A stretch of DNA of 64,000 nt from G963668605 sp963668605 (lineage in GTDB: Bacteria; Acidobacteriota; Terriglobia; Bryobacterales; Bryobacteraceae): positions 7,006,001 to 7,070,000 of the forward strand of contig OY764903.1 in assembly GCA_963668605.1 (NCBI GenBank), written 5' to 3'. The notes under the pieces are model-generated. The model did no database searches and was not told the DNA's origin. It worked only from the letters and a program-made list of their open reading frames with translations. This document shows, in pieces, positions 16,460 through 25,505 of this stretch. Both the position numbers and the translations under genes were made by a program. The stretch's first letter is position 1; the number at the start of each line of letters is the position of its first letter.

Positions 16460-17598
16460 CCGATTTTCTTGCCAATCGGTCCCGGACCGAAGTCGAAAGC
16501 GGCCTCGCGAATTTTCAGGCCGGCCACTTCGATCCGGGACAAGTCGGCGGTTCCCAAGCCGACAGCTTCAGCGAGGACCATGGTGTTGTCGCCGCGCACG
16601 AACGGCCCGGTCCCGCGTTGCGCACGCGGATCGTAGCCCATCACCGCGCTGCACACCGCATCGACGCAGACGGCATTGCGCCCGACAAGCAGCAGCCCCG
16701 GCTTCACCCTTTCGACACCTTTAATCCACTCCCCTTCGCCGCCGCGTATCGTATCGATGCCGTCGACAATCGAGAGGTCGACGGGGCGCACTCCGTTCAG
16801 GTCCACGACAATGCGGGGAACCCGATATCCCTGCTCGCGCGGAGTCTCCGGGTGTAATTCCTGCGGAACGCCTTTGGGAGGATTCGTCGTTCCGTTGTGT
16901 CCTACCGGCCCGCGTTCCTTCTGCGGGTCTTCGTTGCCGCTCGGGCCGCAATCGCCGCCATAGAGCGAACACGGTGTGTTGCCGAAATTGTTCTTCAGCG
17001 TCATCGTCACGCCGGCAACCCAGTGATTCTTCAGCTTCGACATGGATACATAAGCGTCGCAATCGGCAAACGAATGGTTGAGATCGTAGGCCGGGTAGAT
17101 GTAGCCGCCCGAAGGCACCTTCATACGAATGTACTTTTTGCCGTACCCGATGTTGTTGGTGTTCTCCCATTCAACCTTTGTTCCGCAATTGTTGATTGCG
17201 TTGATGTCGAGTCCGTAACGTGCCCACAACTCCATCTCCTGCCGGGCGGGAAAGAAGCTCTCGATGATACGGATACGTACCGCGCCGGCGCGCGCCAGAT
17301 GCCGGCATGTGGAAAGCACCGTCGCCGGGTCGTTGCGATAGGGGAGATCCGCGCGCACAGGAAAGCGCGCCGGGTTGCCCGTCAGATTGAGTTTGAGCGC
17401 GACGGTTTTGCCCTTGACGATGGGCGCGAGCCCGCCAATCTGGTCGAACATGATGCCGAGCGTCTCGTGCATGCTCGGGTCATAGGCTCGGCAACGCGCG
17501 ATGGCGACGGTGGAGGCGGGCGCGGATTTTGCGAGCGCGACGCTTCCGATCGCAGCGCCCAGCATGGCGCGGCGTGAAATACTCCCAGATGCTCTCAT
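16456..17598 (-). CDS. Tat-exported DUF362 protein
   Basis: A 380-residue protein whose N-terminus SISRRAMLGAAIGSVALA is a twin-arginine signal, so it is exported folded, probably with a cofactor. The rest matches DUF362: LKLNLTGNPARFP, MSKLKNHWVAGVTMTLKNNFGNTP and VDLSIVDGIDTIRGGEG are typical stretches. The family is linked to iron-sulfur proteins, but no ferredoxin CxxCxxC cluster is present here. Function unknown. Confidence 0.85.
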   Translation of the reverse strand: MRASGSISRRAMLGAAIGSVALAKSAPASTVAIARCRAYDPSMHETLGIMFDQIGGLAPIVKGKTVALKLNLTGNPARFPVRADLPYRNDPATVLSTCRHLARAGAVRIRIIESFFPARQEMELWARYGLDINAINNCGTKVEWENTNNIGYGKKYIRMKVPSGGYIYPAYDLNHSFADCDAYVSMSKLKNHWVAGVTMTLKNNFGNTPCSLYGGDCGPSGNEDPQKERGPVGHNGTTNPPKGVPQELHPETPREQGYRVPRIVVDLNGVRPVDLSIVDGIDTIRGGEGEWIKGVERVKPGLLLVGRNAVCVDAVCSAVMGYDPRAQRGTGPFVRGDNTMVLAEAVGLGTADLSRIEVAGLKIREAAFDFGPGPIGKKIG

Positions 17599-17661
17599 GG
17601 CGAAATCTCCTGGCGCTATTCTATCCCAGTTTGACGGTCGATTCGCTATTATTGGTGCGTT

Positions 17662-18534
17662 ATGCTGACTCGAATCGCACTCCTACCGCTGCTGGCGGCT
17701 CCTCTGCTGCTGGCGCAGAAAGTGGAACTACTATGGCCCAACGGCGCGCCCGGCGCGCTCGGCGCGGAGGAGGCGGATAAACCCACGCTGAGCATCTATC
17801 TGCCGGACTCGGTTAAGGCCACTGGCGCCGCGGTCGTCGTCTGCCCCGGCGGCGGTTATGGCCATCTCGCACTGGACCATGAGGGTGCGCAGATCGCGCA
17901 ATGGCTCACCGCGCGCGGCATTGCAGGATTCGTTCTCACATACAGGCTTGGTCCGCGCTACCATCATCCGGTCATGATCGGCGATGCGCAGCGCGCGCTA
18001 CGCCATGTACGCGCGAACGCAAAGCAGTACGGAATCGCGCCGGATCGCATCGGCATCTGGGGTTTCTCGGCGGGCGGCCATCTCGCCTCCACCGCGGCCA
18101 CACACTTCGACGCGGGCAATCCTCAGGCCGCCGATCCGGTCGAGCGGGCCGGATGCCGTCCGGATTTCGCCATCCTCGCCTATCCTGTCGTAACGCTCGA
18201 AGACCCATATACCCACAAGGGTTCGCGCAAGAATCTGCTTGGCGACAACCCGGATCCAAAGCTTGTGGAATTTCTCTCCAACGAGAAACAGGTTACGCCG
18301 CAAACGCCGCCCACGTTCCTCTTTCACACGACGGATGACGCGACGGTGCCAGTCGAGAACAGCATCAATCTCTTCCTGGCGCTACGCCGGGCGAAAGTGC
18401 CTGCCGAACTGCACGTCTTCGAGACGGGCAAGCACGGCGTCGGTCTCGCGCAGAACAATGCCGTGCTCTCGGCCTGGAGCGACCGCTTGGCAGCCTGGCT
18501 TTCCACGCGCGGGCTGATCAAAGTGAAGCCGTAA
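17662..18534 (+). CDS. Secreted alpha/beta hydrolase (carbohydrate esterase-like)
   Basis: A 290-residue exported hydrolase: signal peptide MLTRIALLPLLAAPLLLAQ, oxyanion loop CPGGGYGHLA (61-70), nucleophile elbow GFSAGGH with Ser136, candidate Asp in HTTDDATVPV and His in ETGKHGVGL. The layout resembles acetylxylan/feruloyl esterases of the BD-FAE type. With GH127 and the DUF5060 protein it supports plant polysaccharide turnover; exact ester is not known. Its end overlaps the end of the convergent amidase gene. Confidence 0.87.
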   Translation: MLTRIALLPLLAAPLLLAQKVELLWPNGAPGALGAEEADKPTLSIYLPDSVKATGAAVVVCPGGGYGHLALDHEGAQIAQWLTARGIAGFVLTYRLGPRYHHPVMIGDAQRALRHVRANAKQYGIAPDRIGIWGFSAGGHLASTAATHFDAGNPQAADPVERAGCRPDFAILAYPVVTLEDPYTHKGSRKNLLGDNPDPKLVEFLSNEKQVTPQTPPTFLFHTTDDATVPVENSINLFLALRRAKVPAELHVFETGKHGVGLAQNNAVLSAWSDRLAAWLSTRGLIKVKP

Positions 18535-19666
18535 GCGCGCGTTCGATTTCAACCGCCGCATGCAGCAGCGCGCCGTCGGCTCCTCGTTCGCCTGCAATCT
18601 GCAGTCCCAGCGGAAGCCCGTCCGTGGGCATCGGCACGCAGATCGCCGGGACGCCCAAGCCGGTCCACGGCGAGTTCAACGCCGGCGATCCCGTGGAGGC
18701 CAGGCCTTTGGGCGCTGCGCCCGGAGCGGCCGGCGTGAGCACGATGCCCGCGCCTTCCATTCGCTTCGCCGCGTCGCTAAGCGAGTGCAACGCCTCGATA
18801 TAAACTTCCTCGGGCGTCGCCAGACCGCGCCGGATCAGCTCCGCGAGTTTCGCTCCCATGCGTTCGCCGTGTTGCTCCCAAAGGCTGCGCAGCGTGTGCG
18901 CGCCCTCGTAATCCTGAACCAGGCTTACGGCCCGAACCAGCGCCATCCACTCGAACGGCAGCTCGATCGATTCGACGCGGAATCCGGCGCGGCGCAAGCG
19001 ATCGACACTAAGCTCGAAAGCCGCGGCCATCATCGGTTCCACGGGCGGCGGCAAAGCGGGCACGTGCAGTGGGAGGCTGATTTCGGAGACGACGTCGAAA
19101 CCCATGCCGCGCCACACGCGCGCCATCCACGCAGCGTCGCGCGTGAACAGACCGGCCGTATCGAGCGACGCCGCGAAAGGCATCACACCATCAAGCGGCA
19201 ATACGCCAAAGGTGGGTTTGAAGCCAACAACGCCGCAGTAGGATGCCGGACGGATGATGGAGCCGGCCGTCTGCGTACCCAATGCGAACAGCGCCATGCC
19301 GCAGGCGACAGCCGCGGCCGAACCGCTTGAACTGCCTCCCGGCGTGTGCTCGGGATTGCACGGATTGCGCGTCGGCGCAGGATCGAAGTAGGCGAACGAG
19401 GTCGTGTGCGTTTTGCCAAGTAACACGGCGCCGCGCCTGCGGAGGTCTTCGATCAGCGTCGCGTCGCAAGATCCCTTGCGGCCGGCAAACAAGGGAGACC
19501 CGTACTCGGTTGCCAGATCGCGAGTTTCGAAAATGTCTTTCGCGCCGAACGGAATTCCGTCGAGCAGTCCTGCGCCGAGCGCCGCCTGCGGACACACTTC
19601 CACCCAGGCGTGAACCCGCGGTTCATCTTCTCGAATTCGTGCGAGGCAATCGTCGAGCAGACTCAT
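18518..19666 (-). CDS. Amidase-signature family amidase
   Basis: A 382-residue member of the amidase-signature family, shorter than GatA. The Ser-cisSer-Lys triad is visible: Lys43 (GAKDIFETRD), Ser112 in PGGSSSGSAA, Ser136 in TAGSIIRPA. No gatB/C partner is adjacent and the residues after the triad diverge from GatA, so a free amidase for small amides is more likely than a tRNA amidotransferase. Last of three overlapping minus-strand genes: ATGA overlap with the aminotransferase. Confidence 0.88.
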   Translation of the reverse strand: MSLLDDCLARIREDEPRVHAWVEVCPQAALGAGLLDGIPFGAKDIFETRDLATEYGSPLFAGRKGSCDATLIEDLRRRGAVLLGKTHTTSFAYFDPAPTRNPCNPEHTPGGSSSGSAAAVACGMALFALGTQTAGSIIRPASYCGVVGFKPTFGVLPLDGVMPFAASLDTAGLFTRDAAWMARVWRGMGFDVVSEISLPLHVPALPPPVEPMMAAAFELSVDRLRRAGFRVESIELPFEWMALVRAVSLVQDYEGAHTLRSLWEQHGERMGAKLAELIRRGLATPEEVYIEALHSLSDAAKRMEGAGIVLTPAAPGAAPKGLASTGSPALNSPWTGLGVPAICVPMPTDGLPLGLQIAGERGADGALLHAAVEIERALTASL

Positions 19667-20835
19667 AATGTGGCAGCGACCCTCTCGAGTATGAGATCCA
19701 AACCTTCCCGAAAATCCGTTTCGCGCGTGAGCAGGCTCAGCACCAGGAATGCCTCGCTTTCGAAGTCATAGAAAAAGCCCGGCTGCGTCAGCACGCCACA
19801 AGTCTCCAACAGGTCGAGAGTCCACTCCTCTTCGCTCTTAACGCGCGGCACTTGCAGTGTGGCATACCAGCCGCCCTCGACTGGCAACAGGCGCACCGTT
19901 CCGTCCGCAGCGAGCCGTTCGCGCAGATGCGCCAGATTGTCCCGCAGTCGCCGCTTCATCTGCTGCTGCACGGGCACTCGCGCGGCGAGCAGACCCGGAA
20001 GCGCATGTTGCACCGGAGTTCCGACGGAGAGATATGTGTCAGCGATCCATTCCAACCGCTCTAGCGCTTGCCGGCGCTGCACCTCCGGGCCGCCCACGAC
20101 CAGCCAGCCCAGTTTCATCTGCGGCAGTGCGCTCACCTTGGATAGTCCGCTCAAGCAAAACGTCAGAACCGCATCGATCTCCACCAGAGAAGCCACCCGG
20201 CGTTCGTCGGCTTCGAAGGCGTAGTCCGCGAAGACTTCATCCGAGATGATCGCGAGAGCGTGGTCGCGGCTCACTGCCACGAGGCGCTCGAGTTCGCTCT
20301 TCTTCAGAAACGAACCCGTCGGGTTGTTAGGATTGACGAGCACGATCGCGCGGCTGCGCTGTGTAAGCGACGCTTCGAGTGCGGCGAAATCGATACTCCA
20401 TTCGCCATGGCAGGCGAGCGGATACTGCACGACGCGCACCGATTCAAGCGCGGCCAGAAAGTCGAACAGCGGGTACGACGGCCGCGGGACGAGTACCTCA
20501 TCGCCCGGATCGCAGAGCAGCTTGAAGAGGTACCCATAGGACTCGCTCGTGCTCGTCGTGAGCATCACGCGCTCCGCCGCCACCGCTTCATTGCGTGCCG
20601 CATAGTATTGCGCGACCGCCTCGCGGCCGGAGGGCAGCCCAGCGGGAAGAGGTTCGTACAGCAGACTGCTCGCACCACTCAGTGGCGCAAGCATGGCGGG
20701 CGGATACTCGAAACCCGCCGCAGTTGGATTTGATTCCGTCAAATCCAGGATTCGAGCGCCGGAGCGACACTTTTCGGCGAGCAAAGCGCTCAACTTATTG
20801 GGACTGGCGTCCCAGTGCAGGCGAGTGGAAAACAT
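19663..20835 (-). CDS. PLP-dependent aminotransferase, class I/II
   Basis: A 390-residue fold-type I aminotransferase. Seen: LTESNPTAAGF and LTTSTSESYGYLFKLL (phosphate-binding region), VNPNNPTGSF, IISDEVFADYAF with the aspartate that contacts the PLP ring, and SGLSKVSALPQMKLGW with the Schiff-base lysine. Substrate cannot be told. ATG 20835 starts inside the TGA of the upstream oxidoreductase (TGATG) and its stop overlaps the amidase start, so the three genes are translated together. Confidence 0.88.
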   Translation of the reverse strand: MFSTRLHWDASPNKLSALLAEKCRSGARILDLTESNPTAAGFEYPPAMLAPLSGASSLLYEPLPAGLPSGREAVAQYYAARNEAVAAERVMLTTSTSESYGYLFKLLCDPGDEVLVPRPSYPLFDFLAALESVRVVQYPLACHGEWSIDFAALEASLTQRSRAIVLVNPNNPTGSFLKKSELERLVAVSRDHALAIISDEVFADYAFEADERRVASLVEIDAVLTFCLSGLSKVSALPQMKLGWLVVGGPEVQRRQALERLEWIADTYLSVGTPVQHALPGLLAARVPVQQQMKRRLRDNLAHLRERLAADGTVRLLPVEGGWYATLQVPRVKSEEEWTLDLLETCGVLTQPGFFYDFESEAFLVLSLLTRETDFREGLDLILERVAATL

Positions 20836-22109
20836 CACACCGGGTACTTCCAAGGCGCGCGATAGGGCCGGCTCAACAACCGGTTCGCGTCCGCATCGCC
20901 CACGACGGTCTCTTTCTCGCCGTCCCATTGCACGCTGCGGCCGAGCTTGAGCGAGAGCATCCCGAGCAGACTCATCGTCGTCGAGCGATGTCCCACTTCG
21001 ATGTCGCAGACAGAGGGCTTCCTGGCCTTGATGCTGGCGAGAAAATCCGCCCACAGCTCCTTGATGTTCTGCCGATCGGGCAAATGCAGTTGCGGTTTTT
21101 CGTTCAGCGCCGGCTGTCCCTTCTTCGCGGGATAGAACGTCCAGCCCTCGGTCCAGCCCATGTGAAACGTGCCCTCCGTGCCATAGAAGTAGCAGCCGAC
21201 GTTGTGGCGTTCGGCTTCGTTGGCGCCATAGGTGCGTTGCTCCCAGGAGACGTCGAAGTTTTCAAACTGAAAAGTGGCGAGTTGCGTGTCGGGTGCGGTG
21301 GTACTGTCCTGCTTGATGTGGCGGCCGCCGGTCGAGAAGACGCGCTTCGGATACCGCTCGTCCATGACCCACAGGATCTGATCCATCCAGTGGACGCCCC
21401 AGTCGCCCAACGTGCCGTTGGCGAAGTCCAGGTGCTGGCGAAAGCCTTTCGGGTGGAGCGTCCTGTTATAAGGATGAAAGGGAGCGGGCCCGCACCACAT
21501 GTCCCAGTCCATGCCCTCAGGCGGAGCCGAATCCGGCGTCTTTTGGCCGGGGCCTCCGCCGTAGAGCACGAAGGCGCGCACCATGCCGATCTTCCCCGCT
21601 TTTCCGGAACGCAGGAATTCGCGTCCGCTGACATTGTGCGGCGAGACGCGGCGATGCGTGCCGACCTGCACGATGCGATCCTGCGCGCGCGCGGCACGAA
21701 CCATCGCGCGCCCTTCCTTGATCGTGTGGCTGATCGGTTTCTCTACATACACATGAGCGCCGGCTTGGCAGGCGGCGATCGTGATCAGCGGGTGCCAGTG
21801 ATCCGGCGTCGCGACAATCGCGATGTCGGGCTTCTCTTTCGCGAGCAGTTCGCGGAAGTCTTTGTACTTCCTGGGCTGGGCTCCGCTGAGTTTCGTCACC
21901 TTTTCTACGGCTGGATTCAACTGGTTGGGGTCGAGGTCGCACATCGCGACAATCTCGCTCTCGCCGGCCTCCATTGCACAACCGAGTATGTTCATGCCCC
22001 ACCAACCCGTACCGATCAGAGCCGTGCGGAATTTTCCGCGTTGTCCGAAAATCGGCAGCGCGCCGAAGCCGGCAGCAGTGGATGCCTTCAGGAAGTCTCT
22101 GCGTTCCAT
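20835..22109 (-). CDS. Gfo/Idh/MocA-family oxidoreductase, Tat-exported
   Basis: A 424-residue NAD(P)-dependent oxidoreductase with a twin-arginine leader MERRDFLKASTAAGFGALP, a Rossmann motif ALIGTGWWGMNI and the family hallmark VYVEKPISHTIKEG. The C-terminal part (FENFDVSWEQRTYGANEAERHNV, GTEGTFHMG) fits the large exported sugar-dehydrogenase-like group abundant in Acidobacteriota and Planctomycetes. ATG 22109 is chosen because it begins the leader; the frame is open to 22148. First gene of the operon with aminotransferase and amidase. Confidence 0.88.
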   Translation of the reverse strand: MERRDFLKASTAAGFGALPIFGQRGKFRTALIGTGWWGMNILGCAMEAGESEIVAMCDLDPNQLNPAVEKVTKLSGAQPRKYKDFRELLAKEKPDIAIVATPDHWHPLITIAACQAGAHVYVEKPISHTIKEGRAMVRAARAQDRIVQVGTHRRVSPHNVSGREFLRSGKAGKIGMVRAFVLYGGGPGQKTPDSAPPEGMDWDMWCGPAPFHPYNRTLHPKGFRQHLDFANGTLGDWGVHWMDQILWVMDERYPKRVFSTGGRHIKQDSTTAPDTQLATFQFENFDVSWEQRTYGANEAERHNVGCYFYGTEGTFHMGWTEGWTFYPAKKGQPALNEKPQLHLPDRQNIKELWADFLASIKARKPSVCDIEVGHRSTTMSLLGMLSLKLGRSVQWDGEKETVVGDADANRLLSRPYRAPWKYPV

Positions 22110-22217
22110 ATGGCTCACATTTTCCGCGTTGGCGCGCCCGCCGGTCAAGGTGCGTGCTGAGGCTACCCGGTTGACACCGCCGCAATTCCGGCCAACATAG
22201 AAGGCAGGAGGCGCGTC

Positions 22218-22679
22218 ATGGCGATGTTGTCTTCAAAGCTGATCGCTTTGGTCGAGGATCACTGGGATCCGTTGACCACGCAGGTGATCCAGCTTATCCG
22301 CAAAGATCCTGAGATAGTGCATCTCGGCCAACTGCCCGAAACCGTTCTGCGGGAGTGGGGACGCCGGATTCTCAAGAACCTGGGGCACTGGCTTGTCGAG
22401 AGCAGCGAAGCCGAAATGCGGCGCTATTACGAGGACGTGGGGCGCAATTGGCATCGCGAGGGAGTCCCGCTTCACGAGACCGTGCGCGGCGCACATATCC
22501 TTCGCGCGCGTCTGGTCGATTTTGTTCGCCAACAGGGCATCAATCAGAGCACCATCGAAGTGTATGCGGAAGAGGAACTTGAATACCGCGTCGATAGCTT
22601 TTTCGATTGTCTGGTCTACTCAATGGTGAAGGGTTGTGAGACCGCTCCACGCGGCGCCGCCGCGACGCCAATTCGCTGA
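22218..22679 (+). CDS. RsbRD N-terminal-like helical protein
   Basis: A 153-residue all-helical protein resembling the N-terminal domain of RsbRD-type stressosome or histidine kinase proteins: LIALVEDHWDPLTTQVIQLIRKDPE, then REWGRRILKNLGHWL and GVPLHETVRGAHILRARLVDFV. It has no kinase or STAS domain. It lies 26 nt before the FHA-GAF-SpoIIE phosphatase gene, so a partner-switching or signal-input role is likely, but this is inference. Confidence 0.6.
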   Translation: MAMLSSKLIALVEDHWDPLTTQVIQLIRKDPEIVHLGQLPETVLREWGRRILKNLGHWLVESSEAEMRRYYEDVGRNWHREGVPLHETVRGAHILRARLVDFVRQQGINQSTIEVYAEEELEYRVDSFFDCLVYSMVKGCETAPRGAAATPIR

Positions 22680-22705
22680 GGCGCGCTACGATATGGCAAA
22701 GACTC

Positions 22706-24334
22706 ATGAATCGCCAACTGGTAGTGCGCACTCCGGAGGGGGCGGCACGCAGCGTCGACCTGTCCGGTGAGCGGATCGCGCTGGGCCGCTCCAGCGCGAA
22801 CGCTCTGTGTTACCCGGACGACGCAGGCCTGTCGCGCAACCACCTCGTTTTCGAGCCGCGCGGGGCGGGCTGGGCCGTCGTTGATCTCGGCAGCAAGAAC
22901 GGTTCTTTCGTTAACGGTGTGCGCCTCACAGCGCCCCATCTGCTGCGCAACGGCGACCGCGTGCTGGCTGGGCGCCTGGTGATCGAGTACATCGCGGACG
23001 AGGAAGCGCCGCCATCTAACACCGTCGTCTTCATCGACGAGCATTCAAACCCGGCAGACGCCACCGTTGTTACCAGTCTGCGGCAGGCGCTCGCGAACGA
23101 AGCGGTCGCCGAACCGGAGACGGCGCAACACGTCAACGCTCTGATCCGCGCGGGTCGCGAACTGGCCGGTCACCGGCCGCTGGAGGAACTTTTTCCGGTG
23201 ATCCTCGACCTGGCTCTCGACGCCGTGCGCGCCTCCCGCGGCGTGCTGGTGACGGTCGAGAATGGCGAGTTTGTCACGCGCGCGGCGCGCGGCGAGGGCT
23301 TCAGGATCAGCGCCGCTGTCCGGGACCGCGTGCTCAGCGAGAAATCCTCGCTGCTGGTGCGCGACGCCCAACTCGAGGAAGCCTTCCGCAATCGCATGAG
23401 CATTGTGCAGCAGCACGTGCGGAGCATGATTGCGGTGCCGCTTGAAGCGAACGACCGCGTGATCGGCCTGATCTATGTCGATTCGCCCGCGCTGCTAATG
23501 CCCTTCACCAAGCAGGATCTGAGCCTGTTGACTGTGATGGCCAACGTCGCGGCGATCCGCATCGATCATGAGCGCCTCATCCAGGTGGAACATGCCGAGC
23601 GTTTGATGGCCAAGGATCTCGATCAGGCCGCCGAGATCCAGCGGCGCCTGTTGCCAAATGCGCCGCCGGACGTGCCGGGCCTCGATCTGGCCGGCTATAA
23701 TGCGCCGAGCCGTACAGTTGGCGGTGATTACTACGACTTCTTTCCGTATCCCGACGGACGCGCCGGCTTGCTGGTGGCTGATGTCGCCGGAAAAGGCATG
23801 CCGGCCGCGATGATGATGTCGAGCCTGCAATCGCGCGTTGAGGTACTCGCCGACGATCCGCATGATCTTGCGGGAATGACGGCGCGTCTGAATCGTGCGG
23901 TCAAGAAGAATGCCCCGGCCAACCGTTTCATCACGTTTTTCTTCTGCGTGCTGAATCCTGCCAGCGGCGAACTCGTGTACTGCAATGCCGGCCACAATCC
24001 GCCGGTCGTCGTACGCGCCAATGGTCAGGTCGAGAGGCTCGAAGGGGGTGGACTGCCGCTTGGTCTTTTTGCCAGCGCGCAGTACCGCCAGGAGACCGCG
24101 CTGATTGGTCCAGGCGACACCCTTGTGCTCTACAGCGATGGAGTGTCGGAGGCGCCACGCCCCGGTGATGACGAAGAATTTGGCGAAGAGCGCTTGGGCG
24201 AACTGATCGCCGCCCATCGCGGCGAAGTTTCGGCGAAACTCGTCGAGATTGTCATTGCCGATGTGGCGCTTTGGACCGAGGGAGCGCCACCCGCCGACGA
24301 CATCACCCTGCTAATCGCCCGCCGCCCGGGCTGA
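22706..24334 (+). CDS. FHA-GAF-SpoIIE/PP2C phosphatase
   Basis: A 542-residue cytoplasmic signalling protein with three domains: FHA at about 1-95 (ERIALGRSSANALCYPDDAGLSRNHL, DLGSKNGSFVNG) which reads phosphothreonine, GAF at about 125-290, and an RsbU/SpoIIE-type PP2C phosphatase at about 310-540 with the metal aspartates in GGDYYDFF and VADVAGKGMPAAMMMS, LYSDGVSEA and ADDITLL. Such proteins dephosphorylate anti-anti-sigma factors. Probably co-transcribed with the RsbRD-like gene. No sigma, anti-sigma or STAS gene is in the window. Confidence 0.9.
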   Translation: MNRQLVVRTPEGAARSVDLSGERIALGRSSANALCYPDDAGLSRNHLVFEPRGAGWAVVDLGSKNGSFVNGVRLTAPHLLRNGDRVLAGRLVIEYIADEEAPPSNTVVFIDEHSNPADATVVTSLRQALANEAVAEPETAQHVNALIRAGRELAGHRPLEELFPVILDLALDAVRASRGVLVTVENGEFVTRAARGEGFRISAAVRDRVLSEKSSLLVRDAQLEEAFRNRMSIVQQHVRSMIAVPLEANDRVIGLIYVDSPALLMPFTKQDLSLLTVMANVAAIRIDHERLIQVEHAERLMAKDLDQAAEIQRRLLPNAPPDVPGLDLAGYNAPSRTVGGDYYDFFPYPDGRAGLLVADVAGKGMPAAMMMSSLQSRVEVLADDPHDLAGMTARLNRAVKKNAPANRFITFFFCVLNPASGELVYCNAGHNPPVVVRANGQVERLEGGGLPLGLFASAQYRQETALIGPGDTLVLYSDGVSEAPRPGDDEEFGEERLGELIAAHRGEVSAKLVEIVIADVALWTEGAPPADDITLLIARRPG

Positions 24335-24366
24335 TGGCGGGGCGAGTGTTTTCATTGCTTGCTGCG

Positions 24367-25221
24367 TTAGCGTTTTTCGGTGACCGTTACCGGGCCGCGC
24401 AATTCGAAGTTCAGCACGGTCTCGGGAGGAATCACGGCAGCGTCGCCCTTGGTTCCCAGTACAACTGCCGTGCCGCCCGCTCCACCGACGCCGGCGCCGA
24501 TGGCCGCTCCCTTTCCTCCTCCGGCGATCGCGCCGATGGCCGCGCCAATGCCTGCGCCGATGCCGACCTTGGCCGCATCCTTCTTCACGGAGCCTTTGGC
24601 CTCATGGGTCACCGCGCTCGTCGATAGCGGAATCCGTTGCCCGTCCGCCGTGCTCAGGCTGGTGAGTTGGAGCGTGATGGTAGCTTTGCCCTTGACGCGT
24701 CCGCCTGCATCCGACTCCACAATCCGTCCGGTCACTGTCGCTCCCTTTTTCGCGATCAGCCAATCGCCGTGCGTGATCGGGCTTTCGAGCGTAGCGGTAA
24801 AGGTGTTCCCGCTCTGCTCCGTCTTGCTGGAGATTGAGGTTGTAGTGCGAACGGAAATGGGCGTGCCAGCGGCCAGAGTTGCTGTCTTCAAAGGTGGCGG
24901 GGGCGGCGGAACTGGTGCGGCTGGCGCCACAGCCTGCGTCGTAGTAGAAGTGTTTCGCGCAGGATTTCCGGCCGCTGCGCCGGCTCCCGGGGCGGGCTTA
25001 TTCGCCGCGACGTTTCCCGATGGTAGCGCGCTGTTGCGCGGTGCAGGAGCGGCGTTGCCCGCAACCGGAGCCGCGGCCGGTTCCGATTGCGTCGCTGGTG
25101 CGCTGGCTGGCGCTTCCGCCTGTGTCTGTTGCGGCGGCGCGGCCGTCTTGTTGCACGCTGTGCTGAATATTGCGCAGACGGCAGCCAGCGCCGCGATTGC
25201 CGTGTTTCTGAATGGCTTCAT
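24367..25221 (-). CDS. Glycine-zipper lipoprotein
   Basis: A 284-residue predicted lipoprotein: leader MKPFRNTAIAALAAVCAIFSTACN with lipobox cysteine 23, a long Ala/Pro/Asn/Thr-rich linker (about 25-115), a beta-rich core (GTPISVRTTTSISSKTEQSGNTFTATLESPI), and a C-terminal glycine-zipper stretch (VGIGAGIGAAIGAIAGGGKGAAIGAGVGGAGGTAV) capable of inserting in a membrane. The ending VLNFELRGPVTV is common in similar acidobacterial proteins. Probably in the cell envelope; role unknown. Divergent from the VWA gene. Confidence 0.75.
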   Translation of the reverse strand: MKPFRNTAIAALAAVCAIFSTACNKTAAPPQQTQAEAPASAPATQSEPAAAPVAGNAAPAPRNSALPSGNVAANKPAPGAGAAAGNPARNTSTTTQAVAPAAPVPPPPPPLKTATLAAGTPISVRTTTSISSKTEQSGNTFTATLESPITHGDWLIAKKGATVTGRIVESDAGGRVKGKATITLQLTSLSTADGQRIPLSTSAVTHEAKGSVKKDAAKVGIGAGIGAAIGAIAGGGKGAAIGAGVGGAGGTAVVLGTKGDAAVIPPETVLNFELRGPVTVTEKR

Positions 25222-25505
25222 TGCTTTCCCCTTTGACTATTTGAAATGCCCGCGTTGGTTCCGTTCTCCGTCCGCGGAGCGCCGTTTGCCGGGACTCGGC
25301 ATGCCAGCGCCTGGCAGTCTTCCGGATGGGGGTGGTCCCGTTCTTGGCCGTTCCCCCGGCGCGTCTCTCCGTTGAACGTGACGGAAGCGCTAGGTTCCAT
25401 AGTTTGATGGTACTCCAGCGCCTCAGCTCGATACTCGCCGGATGCGCAAGTAGGCGAAACGCGCAGCCGTTGCGCCGCGTAGAGATAGGTAGAAGAAGGT
25501 GCGCG

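Noticed and set aside
20595..22160. 521-residue plus-strand frame over aminotransferase and oxidoreductase genes
   Set aside because: Antisense shadow spanning two genes; no domain.
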